This document shows, one piece after another, positions 30,180 through 39,372 of a DNA stretch of 64,000 nucleotides. A program made the position numbers and the translations under genes. The notes beneath the pieces are model-generated. The model saw only the letters and a list, made by a program, of their open reading frames with translations. It was not told the DNA's origin and did not search any database. This DNA is from CAVOGJ01 sp963700865 (GTDB lineage Bacteria; Planctomycetota; Planctomycetia; Pirellulales; Pirellulaceae), in the NCBI GenBank assembly GCA_963700865.1, contig CAVOZC010000002.1, forward strand, positions 248,001 to 312,000. Reading direction: 5' to 3'. Position 1 is the first letter of the stretch, and every line of letters begins with the position of its first letter.

Positions 30180-30775
30180 GAAGCGGGCGTTGGTGGCCCT
30201 GGGGTATCCAGTAACCGCCGGAAGGTTGCGGCGTCGATCGTTTCGTGAATCAGTAGCTCGCGGGCCACCGATTCCAGGTTGTCGCGATGGTCCGCCAGCA
30301 CCGTGCGAAACATGAATTCCTTGGCGGCCGGGGGCGATGCGCTGGCGGGAGGCTTGTCCGCCGCGGGCTTCGCTTTGTGATCACTTGGTTGGGCAGCACC
30401 TTTCGTCGTCGTGGACTCTGCCGGTGGACTCGTCGGTGGGTCCGTTGCGGGACTGGTGGGGGACCGGTCGTCGGTAGGTGCCGTCCCGACGGTCGTGGGC
30501 TTCGTCCCTTCTGGTTTTGGAATACGAATCAGTCCGTCAATTTCATCTGCGCGAATATCGCATTCCGTAACCGTCCGCTCGGCCACGTGCTGTTTGAACT
30601 CGCTATACGGAATCGTCTTGATCGCCATCGTGTAGAACACTTCCTGCCACAACCACAGCGTGATGAGCATGGTGGGTAGGTACCACATCCATGCCTGCCA
30701 GTTGACCGGTGGCGTCAAGGGCGGCCTCGGCGGGCGTGTATCGGCAGGCAACTTTTCCTGCGGTTGAGGCATCAT
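30176..30775 (-). CDS. FtsH remnant: N-terminal and C-terminal ends without AAA+ and M41 domains
   Basis: 199 aa, about a third of the usual FtsH length. It starts with QPQEKLPADTRPPRPPLTPP and a membrane helix (WYLPTMLITLWLWQ), then the FtsH extracellular domain (KTIPYSEFKQHVAERTVTEC, about 52-85), a long Pro/Thr linker and KEFMFRTV, which in FtsH precedes the ATPase. The sequence then jumps to ADHRDNLESVARELLIHETI, the tail that follows the peptidase domain. The Walker motifs, SRH and HExxH are missing. The frame is open and clean, with a 4-base overlap with HtrA. Whether it makes a stable membrane adaptor or is dead is unknown. Confidence 0.75.
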   Translation of the reverse strand: MMPQPQEKLPADTRPPRPPLTPPVNWQAWMWYLPTMLITLWLWQEVFYTMAIKTIPYSEFKQHVAERTVTECDIRADEIDGLIRIPKPEGTKPTTVGTAPTDDRSPTSPATDPPTSPPAESTTTKGAAQPSDHKAKPAADKPPASASPPAAKEFMFRTVLADHRDNLESVARELLIHETIDAATFRRLLDTPGPPTPAS

Positions 30776-31038
30776 CGGGGCTCCACCACGAAATTCGATG
30801 TGTCAACTGCCGCCTCACGTGGCAGTTTCACGGCGCTCGTGAAGAAATTTTGGCTACCGCGGTTATAATAGAGATTACCGCGCCGCATTTGAATCTGCCC
30901 AGTGGAAATCGGCAGCGATCCGAGTCGGCCATGACGCGAGAGGTGCCGGTTGTCGCCGCGGCACGAGAGATACGTCCCCTCGTCATAGGAGTACGACCAA
31001 GCGCCCGTGAGTAGAATGCAACGCCATGAAAGGGACTC

Positions 31039-31323
31039 GTGATGATCATGCCACACCCATCGAACTCGCGTCAGGAGAGGCCCAGTGCCGAAGACCAACG
31101 GTTGGAAGCCGAAGAGATGCGGCAGGAAGCTCAATGGGTGGCCAGTGAGGGGACCATCTCCAAACGGACCATGGCCATCGCCTTTGGCCTCGTGTTCCTG
31201 CTGGTGCCACTGCTCACCGCGCCTGCGGTTGGAGAATGGCGAATCGCCTTGCTCTCGCTGCTCGGTCTGCTGCTGATCCTGTGGGGAGTCCTGCAGAAAA
31301 AGGCGCCTACCGCCCGTGCGTGA
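31039..31323 (+). CDS. Small two-helix membrane protein
   Basis: 94 aa. A charged N-terminus (QERPSAEDQRLEAEEMRQEAQ) is followed by two transmembrane helices (TMAIAFGLVFLLVPLLTA and IALLSLLGLLLILWGVLQ) and a short basic tail. Lies in the stress region, divergent from the FtsH-like gene. No family recognised; the coding call rests on the amphipathic-to-membrane layout and a purine-rich site upstream (AAGGGACTCG). Confidence 0.55.
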   Translation: MMIMPHPSNSRQERPSAEDQRLEAEEMRQEAQWVASEGTISKRTMAIAFGLVFLLVPLLTAPAVGEWRIALLSLLGLLLILWGVLQKKAPTARA

Positions 31324-31736
31324 GTCGGTGGGCGGCGGGAACGGTCCCGTGACGGGAAGCCAAGAGCGTGGGGGTCGATCGTGGCCGGCTAACGTGAAAC
31401 TCCCACCGACAAGCGGCGAGTATCTGGAGACTCAGCGGACAAACGTTTAGTGACGTCCGAGGTGTGGCGATTCCGACGACCTCGTGGCTGGGGCTTCCAG
31501 CCACAGTCGATCGGCATGCGCGTCCAAAGTCTGGCGACTTCGGTACCAACCCGTGGCTGGGGCTTCCAGCCACAGTCGATCGGCAAGGCCATGGATCCCC
31601 TAACGCTCCAACGTCTGGCGACTTCGGCTACCAACCCGTGGCTGGGGCTTCCAGCCACAGTCGAGCTGCAAGCCCATGGATCCCCGAACGCTCTAACGTC
31701 TGGCGACTTCGGCTACTGAGCACGTTCGTCGCCCGC
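31324..31736. repeat. Intergenic block with three REP-like palindrome units
   Basis: Three copies of the same hairpin (arms GTGGCTGG and CCAGCCAC around GGCTT) start at 31484, 31553 and 31638. Each is flanked by a conserved TCTGGCGACTTCGGCTAC stretch. Spacing is about 69 and 85 bases. Related single hairpins occur elsewhere (for example 47165-47185). The block looks like a small tandem expansion of a dispersed element, not CRISPR. Confidence 0.75.
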
Positions 31737-33590
31737 TCACGTGCGATTGGGTGGCAACAGCAGCGGCGGGGCGGAGGGGTCGAACACGCGATACGCCAGC
31801 AGTTTGATTCGGTCGTTGACCAGAAACCAGGCAAACGCATAAATCCAGACGAACAGGGCCCACTTCCATCCGAGGGGCGTCATCAAGAAACCATAAACGG
31901 CTATCAGTGTCGCGATGATTTGTGTACCAAGGACCGCCAAGCACAAGACGCCCGCGGGGCGGGTCGACCAGAACGGCCCTCGCGTGCGGGTCACGAAAAT
32001 GGTCAGATGCCCGGCCACCGATAACTTCAAGTACATCAGCGACTGAATCAGGTCGCGATTCAGATGGAACACGCGTTCTCCCAGATAGAACATCCCGAAC
32101 GAAGCCAGGACTCCCGTCAGCCCCAGGACGGTCGCAATGCCCAGCACGGTCGGCATATCCCATGACTCTGGCTGGTTCTTGAAACGTACATTGTCAAAGG
32201 CGATGGAAAGAATCGCGCCGTCATTGAGCAACGCCAGCATCACGATCATGACCGCCGTGACCGGATAGAAGTTGAAGACCAGAATCGAAAGCGTCATCAG
32301 CATCAACACGCGAATCGTCTCGGCGATGCGATAAATCGCATAACTGTTCATCCTCTGGAAAATCTTGCGACTCTCCTGAATGGCGTCAATGATCACCGAC
32401 AGTCCAGAAGTCAGCAGGACGATGGATGCGGCGGCCCGCGCCGCGTCGGTCGCTCCCGAGACGGCGATGCCGCAGTCGGCTTTTTTTAAAGCCGGGGCGT
32501 CGTTCACTCCGTCTCCCGTCATGCCGACAATGTGGCCGCGTTTCTGCAGGACATCGACAATGTGGAACTTGTGTTCGGGATACACTTGAGCGAAGCCGTC
32601 GGCCTGCTCGATCGACTCGGCGAGTTGTGCTGTTTCATCGTGCTTCGTGTCACCAAAGCCGCTGGCATCGAGGATGTGCGTCCCCAGTCCGAGTGTGCCG
32701 GCGATTTCCCGGGCGATGGCCAGCGCGTCGCCGGTGACCATCTTCACGTTGACTCCCATCTCTCGGGCGGTGGCGATCGTCTCCTTAGCTTGCTCTCGTG
32801 GCGGATCGAACAGGGGTAACACGCCCAGAAACTGCCACTGCCCAGCCTGATCCGTCCGTGCCACTCCCAAGGAGCGGAAGCCCCGCGCCGCAAACGCATT
32901 GACCGCCTGCTCCGTCGCGGCGCGCACTTCCGGCGCGTTCGCCAACAAATCCAGGACCACCTGGGGAGTGCCCTTGGTCACTTGGAACGGCTTACCGTTC
33001 GCATCCGCAACCGTGGCTTCGGTTCGCTTGTGGACCGGATCAAACGGTTGAAAATGGGTGACTTGGAAGCGGGTGAGCGCGGACTGGTCCACCTCAATCG
33101 GATCTCCTTCGAGCAGGCGTGCATCGGCGGGCACGATATCGCCCAGACGCACGCGAATCACGTCCCCCGGAACCAGTTCGCGGACGGCCGGTGAAACCCA
33201 TGTTCCATCCCGCTTCACCCGGGCCCGAATGGCCAGTTTGGCTTTGAGCGCGGCGATCGCGTTGCCTGCCTGGTGCTCTTCCCAAAAGCCGACGACGGCG
33301 TTGGTGATCAGGAGTACGAGGATGATGGCGAAGTCGGGCCAATGCTGGGCGCAGGCTGACAGCATGACGGCCGCTTCAATCATCCAGGGGATGGGTCCCT
33401 AGAAATAGCTGAGAAACTTCAGCAGCGGGCTGGTCGATTTTTCTTCAATCTCGTTTGGCCCATAGGCGGCCAGCCGTTTCTCGGCCTCGGCCTGGCTCAG
33501 CCCGTCTGGCAAGGCCCCCAATTAACGCTCCAGTTCCGTCAGGGAGAGAGATCGCAAGTCCACACTCGTCTGCGCGGGTGTTTCAATCAT
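31737..33590 (-). pseudogene. Plasma-membrane H+-ATPase-type P-type ATPase, core deleted, two stops
   Basis: Start MIETPAQTSVDLRSLSLTEL at 33590. In-frame TAA at 33522-33524 (where the family has a residue in ER-LGALP) and TAG at 33399-33401 (in SYF-GPIPWM, where family members have Trp) interrupt the N-terminus. The open part, 548 aa from 33383, runs WMIEAAVMLSACAQHW, WEEHQAGNAI, VPGDVIRVRLGDIVPADARL and VDQSALT. It then jumps to RFQVTHFQPFDPVHKRTEATV, losing about 240 residues that carry the ESLP loop, the membrane helix with the proline switch, and the phosphorylation motif DKTGTLT. KGTPQ and TGDGVNDAP remain. It cannot pump. Confidence 0.85.
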
Positions 33591-33611
33591 CCGTCGGTCC
33601 TTACACGGGCT

Positions 33612-33977
33612 TCAGCCGCCGCGGGCCCAATCGATCGCCGCTTGCCGTTCGTCTTCCGTGAAATGCCGGATATCCGCGGCTACGAAGTGCCGCATGAATT
33701 GAGGTGCAAATGACAGCAGCTTGCTGTCGCTGATCACGGCGACCCGCTTGATCTTGCGGTGATGATCGTGAACGAAGCGGAAGTGCGAAATCAGTCCATT
33801 CAGATCTTGCCACCCGGGAAAGGCGTGGGCCTCGATGACGAGCGCATGCAAGGCACCCTCGCGCTCGAGATATGGGTCCACTTTCAAGGCTAATTCGGCA
33901 AAGTCCGACGAGGTCAACGGCGAGTCTGGGGTCACCACGAGCATGCCGTCTTCTTTCAGCAACTGATGTTTGAGCAT
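33612..33977 (-). CDS. SpoIIAA-like STAS-fold protein
   Basis: 121 aa, full length for the family. Shows the N-terminal strand (MLVVTPDSPLTSSDFAELAL), the central ALVIEAHAFPGWQDLNGLIS, and the C-terminal VAVISDSKLLS...RHFVAADIRHF and ERQAAIDWARGG. Proteins of this DUF3478/SpoIIAA-like group recur in heat and oxidative-stress islands; no phospho-acceptor is obvious. It is encoded upstream of the ATPase on the same strand and is the intact relative of the fragment at 27284. Confidence 0.8.
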   Translation of the reverse strand: MLKHQLLKEDGMLVVTPDSPLTSSDFAELALKVDPYLEREGALHALVIEAHAFPGWQDLNGLISHFRFVHDHHRKIKRVAVISDSKLLSFAPQFMRHFVAADIRHFTEDERQAAIDWARGG

Positions 33978-34468
33978 GGTTCAGGTTCCATGTGGGGCAA
34001 TCGCAACCGTGAGAATGTCTTCCGAATCATCACAGCCAGCTGCGGATGCAAACGTAAATTAAGCCAATGGCGGCAGCGGCGCCTGCCATGGGCTCGTGTT
34101 TCGTCTCGTGTTTCGATCATGGGTTCCGTTGAGCGTGGTTGGGCCATCCTGCCCCAGTAGACTGCGGCTGGAAGCCACAGCCACGACGTTGACGCACCCT
34201 GAGTCTTCAACTTGAAGCAGCACTCGTTTTAAAAAACAGGCAACTTGCGTGGCATACGGCCGTAGAGCCGACCGGCTATGGTCATTGGTACGTTGAGGCC
34301 GTCCAATGCCTGAGCGGGGCGACCAATCGTTGACCACATCGCCCGGCCAGGCAACGGCGGTTTGGGTTTTTTCTTCACGAAGTCGCCTGCAAATTCGCGG
34401 ATCCGATCGGCTGGCGCACCGGTTGCTCTTTTCTCACTTCCAGACAGGAACCAGACAGGAACGAAAAC
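33978..34468. other. Intergenic region with one REP-like hairpin
   Basis: About 490 bases between the divergent SpoIIAA-like and 17M-like genes. No coding frame has family similarity. A degenerate REP-like stem (GGCTGGAAGCC type) is near 34167-34190. The likely 17M-gene promoter lies in the last 100 bases but is not recognisable. Confidence 0.5.
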
Positions 34469-34989
34469 ATGTACGACGAATGCGTGGTGGCTGCGTATGA
34501 CACGGTGGATCAGGCGCGGCTGGCGGTGCATGTCCTCAATCGGGCGGATTTCCCCACCGCGCAGGTGTCGCTGGTGACAAAGCGGCTGGAAGATGAGGGG
34601 GATATGGAGGCCGAATTGAATTACGGGGACGACTCGTTGCGGGATGCGTTCGTAGGGGCCGGACTGGGCGGTGTCTTCGGGATGCTGGGTGGTGCCTCGG
34701 TCGTCAGCCTGTTGGGTGGCGGCGTTGCGCTTCTGGCGGGGCCGCTCGCCGGTTTGGCCACCGGTGCCGTCGTCGTGCGCTGCTCGGAGGGCTGGGCGGT
34801 TGGGGCGTCCATCATTCGCATTTGCCCCACTATGAAAAATTGGTCCACCAGGGACATCCATTGGTGATTGCCCACGGCGACCCGCTGCTGGTCGCCGAGG
34901 CCCATCGCCTGCTGAAGCAAACTGAATGCAAGGAGTTGCATTTCCACGCCCGTGGGGATGACGATGCCGCGGCTAAGGGTCCATGGTGA
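34469..34989 (+). CDS. General stress protein 17M-like, frameshifted
   Basis: About 173 aa if a one-base loss in the G-run at about 34797-34803 is corrected. First frame: YDECVVAAYDTVDQARLAVH, VTKRLEDEGDMEAE, and a glycine-rich helix pair (GAGLGGVFGMLGGASVVSLL, LLAGPLAGLATGAVV). The continuation in another frame, HLPHYEKLVHQGHPLVIAHG then VAEAHRLLKQTECKELHFHA, matches the second half of DUF1269/17M-type stress proteins. These are induced by heat and oxidative stress in other bacteria. Intact function requires the corrected frame. Confidence 0.7.
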
Positions 34990-35078
34990 ACGCCGGCGAG
35001 GACGACTACGCAACGGGGACGCCGTCGAGAAGAGTGATGTGCGGGCTCAGGCACCGGGGCAAACACCGACGTTCCGCG

Positions 35079-35525
35079 TTAATCGACGTCCATGCCAAAG
35101 CTTTCCTGGATGATGCGGCTTTCCGCAGCTTCGTGCGCCTCGATTCGTTCCACCAGCCGACGGTAATCCTGGTCCACGCGGGTGAGCGTCTTGGGTGACT
35201 TCTTGAGTCTTCCCATCAGTGTGTCGACCAGGGCCAGCAGGGTGGGATCCTCCCGTTCCAATTGCGACCGCTCGCGACCCAACCGCGGGGCATGGCTGAC
35301 TGCCTCTTCGACGCATCCACCCGCCTCTTCCGCGGCGAAGTGGTGATCCAAATCCGTACGCAGGCCGGAGAGGCTGCCGATCAGTTCAGCGAGATCGGCC
35401 TCCCGACTTTCGCGGCATCGCTGCCACTGTCGTTCCACCGCGGCCAGACCACGTTGGATCCGTTGTCGATCGCCGCGCAGTTGAGTGATGTAGGCCACGT
35501 GAAGTTCTTGCTCTTCGTGGGACAT
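35079..35525 (-). CDS. Hemerythrin-like protein
   Basis: 148 aa from MSHEEQELHVAYITQL. Four-helix pattern with two of the canonical HxxxE iron sites: DHHFAAEE (about 60-67) and AHEAAESRIIQE (about 132-143); the first-helix His is replaced (LRGDRQRIQRGL). May bind a di-iron centre incompletely or act as an oxygen/nitric oxide sensor. Last member of the stress-gene region. Confidence 0.6.
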   Translation of the reverse strand: MSHEEQELHVAYITQLRGDRQRIQRGLAAVERQWQRCRESREADLAELIGSLSGLRTDLDHHFAAEEAGGCVEEAVSHAPRLGRERSQLEREDPTLLALVDTLMGRLKKSPKTLTRVDQDYRRLVERIEAHEAAESRIIQESFGMDVD

Positions 35526-35790
35526 AGCCGTTCTCCTCTTGAAAGGATATTCCAGGAACGAAAGGCTGCAATTGGCGTGCCCGTCTGGAGTGGCCCTCGT
35601 GGCGAATTTGAAATCTACGCCGCGGCGCTGGCCGTTTTCCAAATGCGCCCCCGCCAGAAGATTGCGTTGGGACTGACCAGAATCTAGCCGGTTCGCACAG
35701 ATTAACGCTGACACCGTGCCCGACAATCAACGGCTACCAACGGCCGGGCCGCGACGTTTGCCGTGGGGAGTAGCCGCCGCGCTGGCGTGC
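35526..35790. other. Intergenic region
   Basis: About 265 bases between the hemerythrin-like gene and the cytochrome-like gene; nothing recognisable apart from the tail regions of both. Confidence 0.4.
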
Positions 35791-36759
35791 CTAGCGATAA
35801 CTTTCGTGACACGCTGTGCACGACTGGATGATTTCACCCGTGGCCGTCTGGGCCAGTTCCAAGTTTGCCGCTTCGGTGGCCCGCACCACGTTGGCTGCTG
35901 CCGCCTGGAGTTGACGGCAGAAGGCGTCATATTCCTCGTCGCCCGCGTCCTCCATGCCTTCCCTGGTCAACACTTCCGCCAGGGCAGCCGTCCACTCCCC
36001 GCCGCGGCGCACTTCGTCGGTTCGTTCCCGGAACGATTTCTCGCGCGCCGTGATGGGCTGAATCACGTCGTTCAGTGTGGTGGCCAGGCTTCGCATCAGG
36101 ACGTCGCGATCCAGCGACCAGCGACGTTCGTCCCCGTTCTGGGGGGTCGTGGCCGGGAGCGATTCACCGCGCAGCAAATCCGCCAGCTCGTCGCGGACGG
36201 CGGTCGCTGACTGGAAGGAGGCCAATGATCCGACCTGGGACTGTTGGGCGGCCCGCTGGCATTTCCACCGGGCCGTCTCGGCGTCGGCCTGCCAGCGCAC
36301 CGACCCGTCAAATTGCTCGATCATGCCAAACAGAGTCGCGAGCAACGTGAAATGATCGCGTGCCTGTTGATGGCCTCCGGCGGCGAAGGCGGCCGGTTGC
36401 GTGATCGAGCGTTGCAGCGCGATCTGCTGGGACTTGACGAGGTCTTCGAGCGTGGTCGCGGAAATCAGGCGGGACCAGGTAAATTTCGCTGCAGCCGTAT
36501 TCGCTGGGTTCGGCGGGGAAGCCACGCCAGGCCTGGAGGCGGGCGCTGCATGGCCCCAGTCCGCTGGGCGGGGGCCCCGCAGACCGTCTCGTGCCGGGTC
36601 GGCGAAGAAGAACTCGCTTGCGTCGACCTGCGACCAATCGGGCCGGGTGGCTCGCCGTTGCGGCCGATCGGCTGGGCGTTCCGGCTGCCCCATGGCAGTG
36701 GCGACGAGCAGCGTTGCAATAATCGCCGCGACGACGGTTTGAATTCGGACGGGGAACAT
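35791..36759 (-). CDS. Exported c-type cytochrome-like protein
   Basis: 322 aa. N-terminal signal (VRIQTVVAAIIATLLVATAM) and a single heme site CTACH at the extreme C-terminus (IIQSCTACHESYR), as in class II cytochromes c' and related planctomycete proteins. The intervening sequence is helical (LEDLVKSQQIALQRSITQPA, WTAALAEVLTREGMEDAGDE). Probably periplasmic electron transfer or a small-molecule sensor; specific partners unknown. Confidence 0.75.
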   Translation of the reverse strand: MFPVRIQTVVAAIIATLLVATAMGQPERPADRPQRRATRPDWSQVDASEFFFADPARDGLRGPRPADWGHAAPASRPGVASPPNPANTAAAKFTWSRLISATTLEDLVKSQQIALQRSITQPAAFAAGGHQQARDHFTLLATLFGMIEQFDGSVRWQADAETARWKCQRAAQQSQVGSLASFQSATAVRDELADLLRGESLPATTPQNGDERRWSLDRDVLMRSLATTLNDVIQPITAREKSFRERTDEVRRGGEWTAALAEVLTREGMEDAGDEEYDAFCRQLQAAAANVVRATEAANLELAQTATGEIIQSCTACHESYR

Positions 36760-36920
36760 GTCACCATCAGTATAACGAGGGTAGGCCGAAACCGCCCATC
36801 GCCGTGGATCGCCTCTCGCCGCTGGCGTGAGCTCGGCTGCGAAACTGGGTTCGTGCGGTCCGCTGACGACGCGCGGCAGGACGGCATCGCTTGGCAGGCG
36901 TGGCAGGAGATAGACTCATT

Positions 36921-38043
36921 GTGAGCGATCGCAAGCAGCCCACCGGTCGCGGCAGCCGCCGGATGTTTCTGGGCAACCGGCCAGCGCGCAGCGGCCAGCG
37001 GAGTGCCCCATCCGACTCGCTGGCGATCGCCGGATGTCGCTGCGACGGCTGAGTCCCGTCGCTCGGGCGGCTTCCTGTTGCATGTGACGCAAGCCGCCAT
37101 GGCTTGCGAGTTCACGGTTTACCTCAACGCTGGTCAGTATCCGCGGGCTACCGAGCGGGCGATTCAGGCGCTCGACTTGCTGGAACCGCTGGAGGATCAG
37201 CTCTCCGTTTACCGACCGCATAGCGAGGTTTCCGAAATCAACCGTCAAGCGGCATCGCGGCCGGTCTTGATCGAGGCCCGCTTGTGCGAACTGTTGGCAC
37301 GGGGTCTGCACTTGAATACGGTCACCAGGGGTGCCTTTGATATGACGGCTGGCCCCCTCAGCCGCGTGTGGGGATTCCATCGACGACAAGGCCGCTTGCC
37401 CGAGGCTGCCGAGTTGCAAGCCGCGCTGGCCCGCGTCGGCAGCCAGCATGTGCGGCTGGATCGCGAGCAACAGACGATCGCCTTCGCCGCCGCTGGTGTG
37501 GAACTGAATCTCGGAGGGATCGGCAAGGGCTATGCCTTGGATCGTTGTTCCGCGTGGCTGCTCGACGAAGGAATCAGCGATTTTCTCATGCAGGGTGGAC
37601 GCAGTAGCGTCCTGGCCCGCGGTGCCCAAGGCGGTCGTTCGGGCTGGCAAGTCGACATTCGCCATCCGTTGCGCCCCCAACAGCGGCTGGCAGCGATTCA
37701 CTTGTCGCAAGGCTGCCTCGGGACCTCGGGGAGTGCAACGCAGAGCTTTTACCATGAGGGTCGCCGCTATGGCCATATCCTCGATCCCCGCACGGGCTGG
37801 CCCGCCGATCAGCTCTTATCTGCCAGCGTCATTGCTCCCGACGCGGCGACCGCCGACGCCGTGGCCACCGCCTTCTATGTACTGGGCGTGCGAGATGCGG
37901 TGGAGGTCTGTCAACAACTGCCTGAGATCAGCGCGATTCTGATCGCCCGTGGCCACAGGGCAGGAGAGGTGCAGGTGCATGCCCTTAATATGTCGTCGAT
38001 CGAGTGGGAATGTTACGAGCCGTCGATCGTGGAAATTCCCTGA
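36921..38043 (+). CDS. apbE: FAD:protein FMN transferase, N-terminus frameshifted
   Basis: About 373 aa. Start taken as GTG 36921 (AGGAG upstream), giving SDRKQPTGRGSRRMFLGNRP in one frame. The body continues in another, with the shift between about 36990 and 37050. From ESRRSGGFLLHVTQAAMACE the ApbE fold is clear: QLSVYRPHSEVSEIN, GAFDMTAGPLSRVWGF, VELNLGGIGKGYALDR, HILDPRTGWPADQ and SVIAPDAATADAVATAFYVL. It transfers FMN covalently to Thr of target flavoproteins. If the upstream reading is wrong the next start is ATG 37003. Confidence 0.75.
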
Positions 38044-38046
38044 CCG

Positions 38047-39297
38047 ATGAAGAAGGATCCATTGCCTCTCGTCGTTGTCGGAGCCGGAGCGGCGGGCTTG
38101 CTGACGGCCATTCGCGCCGCCGAGCGGGGCATCCCCGTGCTGCTGCTCGAGAAAACACCGCGGGTCGGCACGAAGATTCTGATGTCAGGCGGGACGCGCT
38201 GTAACCTGACTCAGGCCACCGACGTGCGCGGCATCGTGCGGGCCTTTGGACGACAAGGCAAATTTCTCCATGCGGCACTCGCCGCGTTCTCGCCCCAAGA
38301 CGTGGTCAGGCTGGTCGAAGCGGAGGGGGTTGCCACCAAGGTGGAACCAAGCGGTAAGATCTTTCCTGTCAGTAATCGAGCTGCCGACGTCGTGGCCGCC
38401 TTGATGGCTCGCTTGAGCCGCGCGGGGGTTGCCTTGTCGCTGAAGGAGCCTCTGCTCGAAGTCGAACGGGTAGGGGACGGTTTTCGGTTAACGACCAGCC
38501 AGCGATCGCTGACCTGTCGACAACTGGTCGTCACGACGGGCGGCAAAAGCTATCCGGGCTGCGGTACGACCGGTGATGGCTACCCATGGCTCGAGCGGAT
38601 GGGCCATACGATCGTCCCACCACGGCCGGCCTTGACACCGATTACGAGCGACGATGCCTGGGTCAGGCAGTTGCAGGGATTGACGATTCCCGACGTCCGT
38701 GTGCAGGTCGTCGACGAAACGGCCTCGGGAAAAGATCGTCTGCTGGCAGAGGCCCGAGGTTCGTTTCTGTTCACACATTTCGGACTGTCCGGACCCTCGG
38801 TGCTCGACGTCAGCCGGAGCGTCACCGGGCATCCCCGACCTCGCGAGCTACGGCTCGTGTGCGATTTTTCACCAGGCATGCCCCAGACCGAGTGGCTGCA
38901 ACAGCTGGGAGGGCGGCTGCGGGCGGAAGGCAAGCGGCAGGTGGCCGGGGTCTTGGCCGAAGCACAACCGCGGCGGTTCGTCGAGGCCATCCTCGCATGT
39001 GCCGACGTCGACGCGTCGACGCGGGGGGCCGAGTTGTCAAAGGGGGCGTTGCGGGCCCTGACGGAGGCGACTCGTGCCGCGTCGATTCGCATCAGCGGCA
39101 GTCGCGGTTATCAGAAAGCGGAGGTCACGGCCGGCGGGGTAGCGCTGACGGAGGTCGATTTTAAGACCATGCAGAGCCGTCTCGTGCCCGGGCTGTTCCT
39201 GGCCGGCGAGATCCTCGACCTGGATGGACCCATCGGAGGTTATAACTTTCAGGCCGCGTTCAGTACCGCCTGGCTGGCCGGCGGCTCCGTGGGGTGA
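38047..39297 (+). CDS. BaiN/RdsA-family NAD(P)/FAD-dependent oxidoreductase
   Basis: 416 aa. Rossmann FAD site VVVGAGAAGLLTAIRAAERG, then LEKTPRVGTKILMSGGTRCN, VVTTGGKSYPGCGTTGDGYP, SFLFTHFGLSGPSVLDVS, GSRGYQKAEVTAGGVALTEV and a C-terminal flavin-binding motif FLAGEILDLDGPIGGYNFQ. These are the hallmarks of the HI0933/YhiN group. Starts 3 bases after the apbE stop, probably same operon. Reaction in planctomycetes unassigned. Confidence 0.88.
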   Translation: MKKDPLPLVVVGAGAAGLLTAIRAAERGIPVLLLEKTPRVGTKILMSGGTRCNLTQATDVRGIVRAFGRQGKFLHAALAAFSPQDVVRLVEAEGVATKVEPSGKIFPVSNRAADVVAALMARLSRAGVALSLKEPLLEVERVGDGFRLTTSQRSLTCRQLVVTTGGKSYPGCGTTGDGYPWLERMGHTIVPPRPALTPITSDDAWVRQLQGLTIPDVRVQVVDETASGKDRLLAEARGSFLFTHFGLSGPSVLDVSRSVTGHPRPRELRLVCDFSPGMPQTEWLQQLGGRLRAEGKRQVAGVLAEAQPRRFVEAILACADVDASTRGAELSKGALRALTEATRAASIRISGSRGYQKAEVTAGGVALTEVDFKTMQSRLVPGLFLAGEILDLDGPIGGYNFQAAFSTAWLAGGSVG

Positions 39298-39372
39298 TCC
39301 GCAGATCATGGCGATGACCGCCGCGACGAAGCCCGCCCCGTTACGGCGGCTGGGCAGGGCAAGAGGCCCGCG

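Noticed and set aside
31484..31658. CRISPR-like repeats
   Set aside because: Only three copies, spacers of unequal length that are partly conserved themselves, and no cas genes nearby; the repeat is a palindromic REP-type hairpin.
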